The notes under the pieces are model-generated. The model searched no databases. It had not been told where the DNA came from and worked only from the letters and a program-made list of their open reading frames with translations. Of a stretch of DNA of 64,000 bases, positions 42,560 through 53,816 are shown piece after piece. Position 1 is the first letter of the stretch. Each line of letters begins with the position of its first letter. Origin of the DNA: Protula sp. h YS-2021 (lineage: Eukaryota; Annelida; Polychaeta; Sabellida; Serpulidae); the NCBI GenBank assembly GCA_949752745.1, contig OX457026.1:41024394-41088393 (forward strand), given 5' to 3'. The position numbers and the translations under genes were made by a program.

Positions 42560-45010
42560 CGGTTTTAACTTGAAAAAAGTATCTCCTGTGTTTTTAGCCG
42601 AATGTCTTGAAATTTTGGTTAAAGTAGCGGACAATGCCTCTTTCTAGGCTATTAATTTTTTGGCAACTCGCGAAACATTGGCAGAAACATCGGCCAAAAA
42701 TCAATTATATCTCAACCTGGGATCTCATTGGAAAGGAAGGTAGGAGACATAACCTGGTTGTTTCTTTCGGTGATTCGCCAAAAAAAAAAAAAAACGACTA
42801 AAATGTTGGCGAAAAACCTTTTTTCGTAAGATCTTAACTGTCTCCAGAAAATAGCCTTATTGTGTTTAAATAATAAGTAACTGTAGCAGCGATTGCTACT
42901 TACCTGGCTGTTACTTTTTTGGTGATACGCAGAAAATTGGCGGTTATATTTGTGACGAAGTACATGCGCAAGTGAAATAGCCTTACTGCCTTGCAGTTTT
43001 AGTTAAAGATAACAGTCATTGGTACTTACCTGGCTATTTTTTCGTGATTCGTTAAAAATAAGCGGAAATATTGGCTAAAAATCAATTTCTTACTAACGTT
43101 TAAAAAAACGCCAGGGATGTAATTTTACTGTCTTACAATAATTGTAAGACAGTAAAATTACATCCCTGGCGTTTTTTTAAACGTTAGTAAGAAATTATGA
43201 ATTAGGGAAACGGACATTGGTGCCTACCCCGTTCTTTTGTTTTGGTAATTCGCCAAAAAATTTAACGGGAATATTGGTGAAAACCTAATATCTTTTTGAA
43301 ATCTTGACTGATGCCAGATATTTGGTTTAGCCTCTTGAAGTTTTGATTGAAAGCAGTGGGCATTGGTACCTACCTGGCTACTACTATTTTCGTGATTCGC
43401 CAAATGTTAACACACATATGCGCGAAAAATGGTCTTGCTAACGTATCTCCTGCTAGGACTTTAGAGTAAAGTCCTAAAATTCTGATGGTAGGTAAGAGTT
43501 TCACGTGTCCACCTGGCTTTTACTTTTTGGCGATTCGCCAAAAATTGCCGAAAATATTGGTGAAATCCCACTTTTTTCGTAAAATTTCAACTGGCACCTG
43601 GGAAATAGTATTACTGTCTTGAAAATGTTAAGCAAAGGCAGTAAGCATTACCACCTTCCTGGCTGTTACCTTCTTTTCTGTAACCTTTTTTAAAATAAAA
43701 TCTTAACAGACGCTAGAGAAATAGCCCCACTCTTTAAATTTTGGTTAGAGACAGCGGTTATTGGTACTTACAGTTTTTTCGTGACGAAAAAGTGGCGAAA
43801 AACCAATTTCTTACTAAACTCTGAAATTTGGAATAATTCAAGCGACACCAGTATCTACCTAGCTATTGTTTTTGGAAATGCGCCTAAAAATTTGCAGAAA
43901 TATTGATGAAAACAAAATTTCTTGTTGAGATCATAACTGACGCCATATATGTGATCTTACTCTCTTGAAATTCTGATTAAACGTGGCAGACATTGGTACC
44001 TCCTTAGCTATTACATTTTTTTTTCGTGATTCGCAAAAAATTAGCGGAAATGTTGCCTTAAACCAATTTCGTTAAGAAAATGTCTACCTGGCTACTGCAA
44101 GGACTATTGCAAGGAAATATTGTTTTAAAACAATTTTTCAGTAACATCTAAACTGACACCAGAGAAACAGCCTTACTGTCTTGCAATATTAGTTAAAGAT
44201 AGCGGTCATTGCTACCTACCTGGGTGCTATTGTTTTTCGTGATTCGAAAAACAATCGGCGTAAATACTGGCGTAAGAAATCTTATTACGCTAGGGATATA
44301 ATCTTACCGTCTTAAAATTTTAAATAACGGAAGCGGACATTAGCATATACCTGCCAAGTATTTCTGGTAATTCTACAAAAATTTGGGGAAATATTAGTGA
44401 AAACACAATTTACTACCTTTGGTTAAAGGTAGCAGGCATTGATACCTACCTGACTATTACTTTATTGTGATTTGCCAGAAAATAGTAGAAATATTGGCAA
44501 AAAAAAATTTATAACAAAATCTTAAATGCCGCCAGGTAGTCAGCCTAACTTGCTTGAAATTTTGGTTAACGACAGCGGACATTAGTTTCTACCTGGTTGT
44601 TACTTCTTCGGTGATTCACAAAAACTGGCACAAATTATGGCCAAAACATTTTAAGGCAGGTTGTGGTTGGCAAAAAAATTACCGGAAATATTGCGAAAAA
44701 CTGGCCTTTTTTTATAAAATCTAAACTTATAGCTTGGGATATAGCCTTATTGTCATAAAATGTAGTCTAGTCGTTTACCACCAAATAATAGACATGTTTG
44801 CAAAAAATTAGTTTCTTTTTAAGATCTTAACTGACGCAGGGATATGATCTTTCTGTCTTGACATTTTTATTAAAGGTAGCGGCTATTACTTTTTTGGCGA
44901 TTTGCCAAAAATTGGCTGAAATATCGGCGATAAACCATTTATGTATTAACATCTTGACTGATGCCTGATATATAACCTTACTGTATAGAGAATATGGTTA
45001 ACGATTATAA
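42560..45010 (+). repeat. Diverged satellite array, roughly 150-bp units
   Basis: About 15 units share the order: 'cttgaaattttggttaaaggtagcggacattggtacctacctggctattac', 'tttttcgtgattcgccaaaaattggcgg', 'aaatattggcgaaaaaccaatttcttac', 'taacatcttaactgacgccagggatat', 'aatcttactgt'. The phrase 'gtgattcg' or its variants stand at about 42,770, 42,922, 43,044, 43,245, 43,392, 43,531, 43,781, 44,026 and 44,239. Spacing therefore varies, with many indels. Units are well diverged, so the array is old. No open frame of note. Confidence 0.88.
43084..43196. repeat. Perfect 113-nt palindrome within the satellite
   Basis: Bases 43,084-43,139 and 43,141-43,196 are exact reverse complements (56 bp each) around a single A at 43,140. 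The sequence runs from AATTTCTTACTAACG to CGTTAGTAAGAAATT. It uses satellite text but is perfectly paired although neighbouring units are diverged, so it formed recently or is an assembly product. Confidence 0.97.
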
Positions 45011-45484
45011 TTATATGTTGCAAATGCTGAGATTGCTAATCTTGTCAGCTAAAAGAGGTAGTGGAGTAGCAAGACTGGCGAAAGTTTGCAAATCACCAAG
45101 GTAAATAATAGCTTGCCCCATCCTGCCCAGTCCCGACCAACCTGAACGGGCAGTCTTTACATAAAGGTTTATTGCTATTTCTTGAAAACTCTTTGAAAAA
45201 TAGCATTTATTCAAAGCTTGCAAATGCGTTAATAACAGCAGGTGTGGCGAACAATCACAATAAATACGAATCACTTTGATTCAAAGCATCATATGATTTG
45301 ATAAAGTTATGAAATAAACATAAATATTTAAACTGTCGTTCAAAACCTTTCTAACAGAGCCACCGACAGTTTAAATCGCCGTGCATTCTTTGAGCAAACC
45401 GAATTTGTCACTGGAATATTAAATAGTGTGGTATGACGTCAAAGCAGCAGAAGTTAGGCAGGATAATTTAATCTTGCATAGTTG
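45011..45484. other. No recognised gene
   Basis: A small hairpin 'actgtcggt/ accgacagt' pairs 45,332 with 45,361 ('aaactgtcgttc...gccaccgacagttta'). 'gtagcaagactggcg' at 45,066 recurs at 53,732. Confidence 0.4.
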
Positions 45485-45812
45485 TACAGTAAAACCCACT
45501 ATAAGTACTCCGAAGACAAAGCACACAAAGGGTTAAAGACGCATGCTTTGTGTTTCAAGCAGATTAGTGTTGCTTGCAGTATGCGCGAAGTTGGATCTGT
45601 CTTTTGCTGTCCTTAACAGAGGAGTTATTCTCAATGCATTCTGGGCTTTACGGGCTCGAAAAGTGTCTTTAATTCTGGCTTGCGGGGTGTCCTTAATAAA
45701 GGACTTCAGAATATGTTTAAGTCTATGGGTTTTAAAAACAAACTGACAAAAAGTGTCCTTATTTGCGGGGTGTCCCTAATAGCGGGGGTTCCTTATCCGG
45801 TGTTTTACTGTA
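45485..45812. mobile_element. MITE with TACAGTAAAACC...GGTTTTACTGTA-type ends
   Basis: The left end TACAGTAAAACCCACTATAAG and right end CCGGTGTTTTACTGTA are bounded by TA. Inside are several 'gcggggtgtcctt aata' phrases. About 330 bp, no coding sequence. It is related to the 162-bp element at 20,415. Confidence 0.7.
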
Positions 45813-46699
45813 CTGTTACTTTGTGGAGCCATGTGCCAAGTGGGTTTAAACGGGCTATTAGGGACAAAAAGTTACTGAATAATTTTGGCCCTAATGGCGG
45901 GTGTCCCCAGTTTCGAGGTCCTATTAATTTGAGTTCTGTCTGAATATATGCGAATAAAACAAATTTTACATGAACTTTTATATTTTTCACAGGAATTTTA
46001 CGATAATAACATGATATTATACTATCTCTACTCTAGTTTGGATTATTTAACCTTCGTTCCGTTTTCTTTTCACACCATCCATATTCAGACTGAAATAAAA
46101 ATAACAAATTCTATAACAGCGTGTTTTACGTATTAACTGAGCATAAAGACAATGAACTGCTAGCTCTTTTTATACGCATTTTAGAAAACGGAGCACATGT
46201 CAATAGGGATTTGTCGTATAAAGCTTCTCTCTTGAGCACACATCTTTCGTAATAAGCCTTGTTGTCTTTCCATGCACCTGGATGTAATGTACTCAATACC
46301 AAAAGATTACAATAGATAAAAAACCAAACAGTGCCGAGTAACAAGCTGATAGGGGTTGTTTACATAACGCACAAAATATGAACAGTGTTTACATAACGCA
46401 CAAAATATGAACCTCAATTTGACTGTCCACAATGGAGGGGCTGTTTTAAATCGAGGGGTTGTTTTAAATGTGATAAAAAGAGTGTCCCTAATTCTGAATA
46501 GAGGGGTGTCCACGATAGGGGGATCTAGTATAACTCCATGGCGTTTTAAAACAGACTGAAAAATGCTATCCATAATTCAGGGGTGTCCATAGTAGAGGGG
46601 TGTCCATATCCGGGGTTTCACTGTATTTTCAATTTTTTTCAAAGCCTTCAGTGCACACTGTGTTGAAACTCCGCATATAAACCGTTCAGAAATAAAAAA
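45813..46699. repeat. Further MITE-related GTCC phrases and a tandem duplication
   Basis: 'gggtgtccccagtttcgaggtcc', 'gagtgtccctaattctgaatagaggggtgtcc', 'ataattcaggggtgtcc' and 'gtccatatccggggtttcactgta' (ending about 46,624) are decayed pieces of the same MITE family. A 28-bp tandem duplication, 'gtttacataacgcacaaaatatgaac', lies at about 46,358-46,411. No gene. Confidence 0.55.
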
Positions 46700-47432
46700 C
46701 TAGACCGTTTTCGCTACCGAGTATCGAAAATTACACCTGGAATTCAGAAAAAATACGATTCTGAACTCTTAACCTCATACATATCGTCTTTCAACCCCTA
46801 AGGGTCGAAAATAAGCTCAAAATCTCTAACCGTTTTCAAGATAATTATCAACATCCGGTTTTTTGCTTTGTCTATGGTCGAGGAGGTCAAGGTCAACGAG
46901 CTATCTCTTGCATGTCATCTTTTAGGCCCAAAAGGTCGAAAATAAGCTCAAAATTGCTCTACCTCTAACTGTTTTCGAGACATTAGTCAAATTCCGGTTT
47001 CTGGCTTTTACCATGTCCAAGGAGGTCAAGGTAACCGAGGTACCTCTTAAATTTGGTCCTTTAGACCCAAAGGGTCGAAAATAGCTCAAAATCGCTTTAT
47101 TTCTAACCGTTTTCGAGACAATGGCCCACTTCCGGGTTTTTAACTCTGACCATGGCCCAGGAAGTAACGGTCACCGAGGTACCTCTTACATATGGTCTTT
47201 TATCCCAAATGATCGAAAATAAGTTCAAAATCGCTAATCGCTAAAAAGGGTCGAAAATAAGCTCAAATTCGCTCTATCTCTAACCGTTTTCGAGATAATT
47301 GCCCACTTCCGGTTTTTGACATTGAGAATGTCCGAGGATGTCAGTCTTTCCCTTAGGTCATGTTTTTATAAAATGCGGATTTTACGGTGTCCAATCACCC
47401 TCTATTAGTGAGCCAAATTTCATCACTCTTTA
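46700..47432 (+). mobile_element. Family A dispersed element, 3'-shortened copy
   Basis: It begins 'actagaccgttttcgctaccgagtatcgaaaatt'. Four or five diverged 139-bp-type units with 'aaagggtcgaaaataagctcaaaatcgct' follow. It then enters the 3' module ('atgcggattttacggtgtccaatcaccctctattagtgagccaaatttcatca') and stops at about 47,432. Confidence 0.75.
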
Positions 47433-47779
47433 GCAATTGGGGAAAAAACAAACGCTGCAGCCAACTTAAACTTGCACAGGCATGCTGTGATGGCTTTCAA
47501 TGAGAGCTTCGCGACCAATACACCGAGGCTGACATGCTCTCAGCTTCTTGCCGCCTGTTTCTCACATTTGTTTTGTCGTTTTTTAATTGAACAGTTAAAC
47601 GAAATTTAAAGAAATATAGGAGGATCAACTAGACAACTAGAATTTATCTTTCTAACCCTATTGGACTCCGAGTATTTCCACGGACAAACTAAAAGACGGA
47701 TAAAACATGCCACAACTGCGGCTAAAATTTTCGTACAAATTCAATAACTTTGGTATTTTGGCAAATCCCCAAGTGTAAT
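47433..47779. other. No recognised gene
   Basis: Short unassigned stretch between family A and family B copies. Confidence 0.35.
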
Positions 47780-48005
47780 TACTTCATTGTGACGCCACAG
47801 ATCACCAAAATATTCCTTGCAAAAAAGTCTCATCACGTGTTTTACTCTAAAACTGTAGCTGTTACCGTTTCCGAGATATTTCACTTTAAAAAATTCATGT
47901 CATTAGACGGTGATGATGATGTCATAGGTCAACAACTTTTTTCATGGATCCAGATCACAAAGACCACTATATGTGTGCCACGTTTCAAATTTCTAGTCTC
48001 AAAGA
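47780..48005 (+). repeat. Family B dispersed repeat, copy 4
   Basis: 'aaaactgtagctgttaccgtttccgagatatttcactttaaaaaattcatg', 'gacggtgatgatgatgtcataggtcaacaac' and 'ggatccagatcacaaagaccactatatgtgtgccacgtttcaaatttctagtc' match 7,655-7,880 and 24,640-24,770. The 94-codon frame here reads through the repeat and is not called. Confidence 0.7.
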
Positions 48006-49284
48006 AAAAAACAGAAAAAGAAGAAGAGAACTAGACTGAAATTTACAATTAGCAGCGCAAAATCATTATCCGCTGTACCACAAAGTCCTCACTTAAAATA
48101 TAACACCCAAGAAAACGCTTATGCTGTTAAGTACACAGTGCTCAGATAACAATATACTTGTAATACCGTTACTTATTGAGCCGCGCTGTTGAGCTATGTG
48201 GGCTTCAGTATATGAACAGTATAAGAGCAGAGCTTTAGCCTAAAAGTAAACATTGAACTTCTGGCCGCCATATTCCTGTACTGAAGTCTTAAAAATTTTT
48301 ATTTGTGATCCAGTTACCATCGTAAAACAGACAACGGAAAACTGATAAACTAGCTAATTTCAATACAGTGAAAAATTCGCCAGCGTACTAAATTTTTATT
48401 TAACCTATCATACACGTATCATAATACACAGTCTTTAGTGACACCTATGACTCCAGTGACGCCTGAGTAATATCTGGATCAAATGAAATATGTTCCGGAG
48501 GCTTCTAAGCCGCCCATTATGTACGCACAGGAATTATAAAGCCTCTGTTAGCATTATTTCCGTTACCAGTCTTCCGTACCTGATTTACCGACATTTGCTA
48601 TAGCGACAACTGATCTAAATAGTCAGGGTACGACAATTGTTCAAAAAGCTATATTTTTTGTGTAAGCCAAAGAATTACTGAGGCATTTAAAGAACTAAAG
48701 GGGATTTGCAAAAAAGTTTGTGAACTTCCTCTGTGTAGAGGAGTATTAACTGAACACTGATGTAGTAGCTAAGCCCAGGGATTACTACTCTTATAATTCG
48801 AACAGGTTAGAAAGCCCTTGGCATTAACACGTCCTTAGAGGATTATCTTTTGGGTACTAATAAATTCTTTGAGGCTGCTGCATGTGGACTGGTCTTGAAT
48901 GATCTTTAAACTTTGAAAAGTGTCAAAATCCGTAAGTGTTTTCTGCTTTGAAAATATTTTTAAACAGAGCTCTAACAATATTTGTTACAGTGAAAGTGAT
49001 CGGGATTAAAACAAATCCATAGTGAGAATGTATATCAATTAAATTATTTTATCAACTCAAGAAATACCTATACTACACCCCACAAAAAAGATAATTTGTC
49101 ATGCAATGCCTGTTTAGATGAATTGTCGCTTGATCAATTGTCGTAATACCTTAAAACTAGCTTGGATATCGCGACTTATGTTAAGAAGTGGCCGGAAGTG
49201 CATAGCAAATTTACATTGTGAAAATGTGAGGATTGATGTTGTAGTATTGACATTTGATTATGATATAAAATTACCGAAATTACC
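48006..49284. other. No recognised gene
   Basis: AT-rich unique-looking sequence. I find no domain, tandem repeat or inverted repeat. Confidence 0.35.
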
Positions 49285-49526
49285 AGAATTTTTCCCCCTG
49301 TAGGGTGGGGGGAATCTTAAGAATACACCCACTGCGTTCTGTTCCGTTCCATAGGAGGCGACTAATCGGAATTTCTTTCTTTCTAACTTTTCTTTTACTA
49401 TTTCTTCATTCTTTCTTCTTTTTTCCCCATTTGTTTCTTTAGCTAGTGCGTCCTAATATACCATCCTAGTTGGTGAACGTGATGTTAAACACCATACAAA
49501 CAAACAAACAAACAAACAAATCAGAA
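49285..49526 (+). mobile_element. SINE-like element, 3' body and (CAAA)n tail
   Basis: 'tccataggaggcgactaatcggaatttctttctttc' is followed by a T/C-rich stretch. Then 'agctagtgcgtcctaatataccatcctagttggtgaacgtgatgttaaacaccatacaaac' and six CAAA steps end the element at about 49,521. This layout (GGCGACTAA box, pyrimidine stretch, GTTAAACACC end, short tail) is common in molluscan SINE-like repeats. The tRNA-related head is not recognisable, so the copy is 5'-truncated or diverged. Confidence 0.65.
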
Positions 49527-49937
49527 TTTTACAGAGATATCCTAGATATTTGAACAACCATAGGAAAGGCACAATGTCAAAATTTTATCACTTTTAACAA
49601 CAAAACTATACTTATTGGAGGAAATGGGATATATTTCCAAGCTTGAGTAGAAAAACAAAGTGTATATGTTCAAGATTTAATGATAAATGAATCAGCTTTT
49701 TAACAAAACAGCAGTTTAAAGAGAAATATAGTTAATATCCAAATTTTTCAACATATCAAGTTATAGTTTCACATACTACGGACATGTTACATTTAAATAT
49801 ATTGGAAAGTATAAATTTGGAAAATGAAAACGGATGTTTTATTTCAAAAGTTTTTAGAACTATGCAATATATAATAGAAATATATAAATGCAAAATGTAA
49901 AGTATAATATGCCCTGCAGAGAACTAATAGAAAATTA
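49527..49937. other. No recognised gene
   Basis: Very AT-rich. Nothing legible. Confidence 0.35.
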
Positions 49938-50783
49938 AGAGTAAAACCTACTTAATCCGGACACCGTTGGGATGACAAAGTTTCCAGATTAGCAAGGCGT
50001 CCAGATTACTCAGGTTATGCAGTAATGGCTTGAGTCGTCTACTAAATAAATAACTTTTGGTAAATCCAACGCCCCATAGTGTCTGTTCGGTGTCGATCAG
50101 TTGTAACGATTCCCGACCTCCTCCGTTTCCCAGTTTTCTATGATGTCATCATAAAATCACGTCAAAGAATATAAGTTTAATTGAACTCAATTATCAATTG
50201 TGGTGAATGAAACTGGTGAACTTGGGATTGGAAACAGGGAACTATCCCAATATCTGGAAATTACAGGAAAGTCCACTAGACTGTATATGAAGAAAACAGA
50301 AGGAAGGAAACTTTATTTCTCCTTTAGTACCAAACCTCCAAAAACAATACACTACTCAAACAACTCACGCCTAAATGGTAGGCAGATAACTGAAATACAA
50401 AGAGTAAGACTGATAACATAACTTCCCAACATATCCATCAAGAAGAATTACAAAATTATGTTTCTCACTTTTGACTAGACAAGAGAAGCGTTACAGGATT
50501 AGATAGTTAGCAAACAAGCAATCGTGTTTGTTGCAGGACATGCTTATTGTATTATGCGTGAGAAACACAAACAGTACTGAAAGATCGCACAGTTGTGTGT
50601 CAGAATACACCGGTTATTCATACACTAAAGCATACAGTTGGGTATGAACAGTTATGTCCGGCGTTGTCCGAATTAGCCAGATTCTTATTGTATAGAAACA
50701 AATGATAATTAAAAGGGACTAAAATACTTTTTCCGAATTAAGTCCACATTTTATAGGTTTGTCCCGAGGCAGGTTTTAATGTA
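49938..50783. mobile_element. Element with TAAAACCTacttaatCCGGACA ends
   Basis: The left end 'gtaaaacctacttaatccggacacc' and right end 'aattaagtccacattttataggtttgtcccgaggcaggttttaat' are imperfect inverted repeats of the pogo-like MITE type. Internal echoes are 'ccagattactcagg' and 'gtccgaattagccagatt'. About 850 bp. The 73-codon frame inside (50,200-50,421) is not recognised. It may be one longer relative or two decayed copies. Confidence 0.5.
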
Positions 50784-50869
50784 TGCAAAGGCTAAATGGA
50801 TGAACATCGAACGAAGAGAAGTAATCGTATTCAGTAACAGTTCACAACATATTTGGTGTAGATATCACA

Positions 50870-51030
50870 TAAAACTTGATGCTCAGATCACAAGGTTTTT
50901 GATGTTGAAATCACAGGGTATTTGATGTATGGATCACACGATATTTGATGTTGCAATCACAGGGTGTTTCATATCAAGATCACACGTTATTTAATGTTGA
51001 AATCACAGGGTGTTTGATACCAAAAAACAT
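50870..51030 (+). repeat. 23-bp minisatellite, about 7 units
   Basis: ATCACA starts at 50,887, 50,910, 50,933, 50,956, 50,979 and 51,002, exactly 23 bp apart. Unit consensus is AATCACAGGGTATTTGATGTTGA, alternating with GATCACACGATATTTGATGTTGC, so the array has a 46-bp higher-order period. Confidence 0.93.
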
Positions 51031-51294
51031 AGAACAGATCACAGTTTACCAAGTCTGTTGGTGCTTTAACTGCAATCGATGTATTGAAGTTAAAATTGCA
51101 ATTCATCTTTAGGATTAGTGCTGAAGGTGGTGTAATTTCATAAACTTTGATTTTAGCAGTTTCTAGTTTTACATTTTTGATTTCAGTGCTGAATTAAATC
51201 ACATCAGTTGGTTTATTCATAAAATGCAGATTGTACGCAGAGTGGTTTCATTTTTTAAGAGTCTTTAATCGAGGACATTGTAAGACGGAGGCAT

Positions 51295-51358
51295 TGTGAA
51301 CAGTAGGACTTGTGGACCGTAGGCCTTGTGGACCGAAGGCCTTGTCAACCGTAGGGCA
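51295..51358 (+). repeat. 16-bp minisatellite, about 4 units
   Basis: 'gaacagtaggacttgtg', 'gaccgtaggccttgtg', 'gaccgaaggccttgtc' and 'aaccgtagggcaactt' are successive variants of one unit. Confidence 0.85.
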
Positions 51359-51699
51359 ACTTGGAAGTTACCATTTTAAAGGGTCTTTATACAGAAACAT
51401 TTTATCAGACATAAATTAAGTATCTGAAAACAATTTGATAACGAAATGGTTTGATTATGCCAATCTCATACCAGAAGCCACTGAATACGAAAATCACTTT
51501 ACAAGTTTTCTTTTAAAATTCAGTAACATATGGCATATACCATTATGGCATGAATGCATGTTTTTTTTTTTGGTAATGGCAGACAAAAGACAAGAACATG
51601 GCATGACTGGAAAGTGTGAGTATAGATACATGTCTGATTATCAGTGTTTTCAAAGTCTGTGTCCTTCTCTACAATTTAATTTCGAAGAATGTAGAAAGC
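51359..51699. other. Unassigned open frame
   Basis: The plus frame 51,435-51,728 (97 codons) is cysteine- and aromatic-rich near its end, but it runs into the edge of the family A copy at 51,700. I therefore do not treat it as a gene. Confidence 0.3.
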
Positions 51700-52485
51700 A
51701 TGAGCGTATTATTCCTACTTGCAAATAAAGTTTACAGATGTTTGTGCTTTGCCAGGAATTCTTGCTGTTTATTCTTTTCTTCTTCCTTGTTTTAGTATTT
51801 AGTTTTTTTCGTCTCGGAGGTTTCCCGAAATCTCCTACTGTTTGACGTAGGAAGATGAAATCTGGCACACAGATAGATAAAGAAAAGGGGTTGTGAAATC
51901 CGCAATTTTTTTTTATTCTTGAAATGTTACTTTAAATTGAGGTCAAAATATTTTCGTACCTAAAAGTGGTTTCCAGAAAACTCATTCCACAAGGTTCGAC
52001 ATAGGAAGACGACATTTGGCAATGATATAGAGGGTAATGAGCCCTTATTTACTTTGACCTCAAAAGTTAAGGTCAAACTGAGGTTAAAATTTTCGTTAAA
52101 ACCGTTGTTTATCAGGAAAAATCGTTAGAAATAGCGCTCAAATCCTCGTTTGAGTACCTATCTGGCTTCAATACACAGTAATATCGCGACCTGAATTTCG
52201 ACATGCCGGGTCAAGGTCCAAAATCACGTACCTCATGTACCTCAAGAAGCGCTAGAGAAATATCAACAGTAATCTTAAAAACGGTTAGAGATAAAGCGAT
52301 TTTGAGCTCATTTTCGACCCTTTTAACTAAAAGACGTAATGTAAGAGCTACCTCGGTGGCGTTGATCTTCTTTGGTCAAGGCCAAAAACCAGAAGATGAC
52401 CGTTATTTCGAAACGGTTATCTCGAGAGTGATTGTGACCTTATATTGCATCCTCAAAATTTCCATTTTTCAAATGAAGATCAATA
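51700..52485 (-). mobile_element. Family A dispersed element, reverse copy
   Basis: On the minus strand it ends in the family hairpin ('tgtaaactttatttgcaagtagga', about 51,710-51,735 reversed). Before it are the two 3' modules ('ctgtttgacgtaggaagatgaaat' and 'gttcgacataggaagacgacattt' on the plus strand) and about two 139-bp-type units. It starts near 52,485 in an AT step. Confidence 0.72.
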
Positions 52486-52659
52486 TATATATATACTTTT
52501 TAGCAAATGGAACAACTGAAGTGCTGCAGTCAACATGCATACACATGCTATAATCTTTTCATTGTGAACAATTGGGTGATCAATATGCCTATGCTGATAT
52601 CATATCATGTGTTTTAACTGCTGAATCAAAGTGTTTACCTGTCTTATGGTGTGCTTCCA

Positions 52660-52910
52660 TAGCAAAATTTCCATGTCCATTTTTGCATATAAAATGGTTA
52701 TTGAATTTCTGAAAAAAATGAACTCAACCAACTAGACATGCTGCGCTATGTCTCTGCCTAATCGTCCTAGCCCTACCCTTTTTAGAGGACTTCGCGTGAC
52801 AAAGTTTTAGCGAAAAAAAAACGAATCATACGGAAACACTTTACTGAATCGTACGCATTCATTATACCAGGCGACTGAAAATAACCAAGTGTAATTAGAC
52901 ACGCGTTTAC
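52660..52910 (+). repeat. Family H dispersed repeat, copy 2
   Basis: 'atttccatgtccatttttgcatataaaatgg', 'caaccaactagacatgctgcgctatgtctctgcc', 'cctagccctaccc', 'gaatcatacggaaacactttactgaatcgtacg' and 'ccaagtgtaatt' match 39,780-39,960 and the reversed copy at 63,555-63,790. Confidence 0.75.
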
Positions 52911-53685
52911 GCCTGAAAAGTGTTTGTGCACAGTTCTGGATTTGTTTATTGTTAAACCTGGATCTTGGATAGCACTAAAAACATGATAAATATATATTAT
53001 TGTATTCAGCAGGACCAGTAGAAATTACATTAGACAAAGAAAAACAATCAAACGTTGCTGTTAATGTGAGATCGTTATTTTTCGTTGTTTTCAAGTGGAA
53101 ATCAAAGCAATGCATTGGTATTTCAAGGAATCTGTTAATTTTAAGTAAGATTATTAGCCAACAAAACCATTCCCACAAATCATTTAAAACAGCTTTCGAG
53201 CTCTAGCAATTCCCAATATTTAAAAGTGAAATACAAATTTATGTGAGTTTTAAAAGAAAGGTTTATGCATTTCACACTGTTGCCTTTGAAGCATCACTTT
53301 CGAAAGAGAAAAACAAAAAATCGTTTGGTGGTCATGTGTCTGTGCAAACGTTTACGTCTGTTACCAGTGCAAAAACGGTGATTGAGTGGTAATGGCAATG
53401 CCATTGCACTGCGAAATCATAGGTACGAGTGATGAATTCATCAAGACGAATGCTGATCACACACATGACCCCGATCCTGGGAGGGTTGAAATAGTGAAAG
53501 CAAAATCATTGATTTTGTTTGAAACACCACAATAAGTTGTTTCAAACCAACTTGAAATTTGAGCGAAGGATAAACATTTAAACAACTTAACAAATTACAA
53601 AATCATGGATGATGGCGTGGGTTATGGCACATGTGTTTTGGCACATATGTCCATGTGTGAGACAGAATAGTGTCTTTGCTCTTAG
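52911..53685. other. No recognised gene
   Basis: The 67-68-codon frames on both strands at 52,975-53,206 mirror each other and have no known motif. Confidence 0.35.
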
Positions 53686-53687
53686 AA

Positions 53688-53816
53688 AATGCAGTAACAG
53701 CACTTCTGCCGAGTATGGCAGTGCTAGTGAAGTAGCAAGACTGGCGTATTTGTAGCAGCACTTCTGCCGAGTATAGCAGTGCCAGTCAAGTTGCAAGGCT
53801 TGGGGATTTGTAGCGA
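53688..53816 (+). repeat. Tandem duplication of a 64-bp unit
   Basis: 'cagcacttctgccgagtatggcagtgctagtgaagtagcaagactggcg tatttgtag' is followed directly by a second copy ('cagcacttctgccgagtatagcagtgccagtcaagttgcaaggcttggggatttgtag'). 'ctgccgagtatggcag' is a small hairpin in each. The open minus frame here is read from the duplication. Confidence 0.9.
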
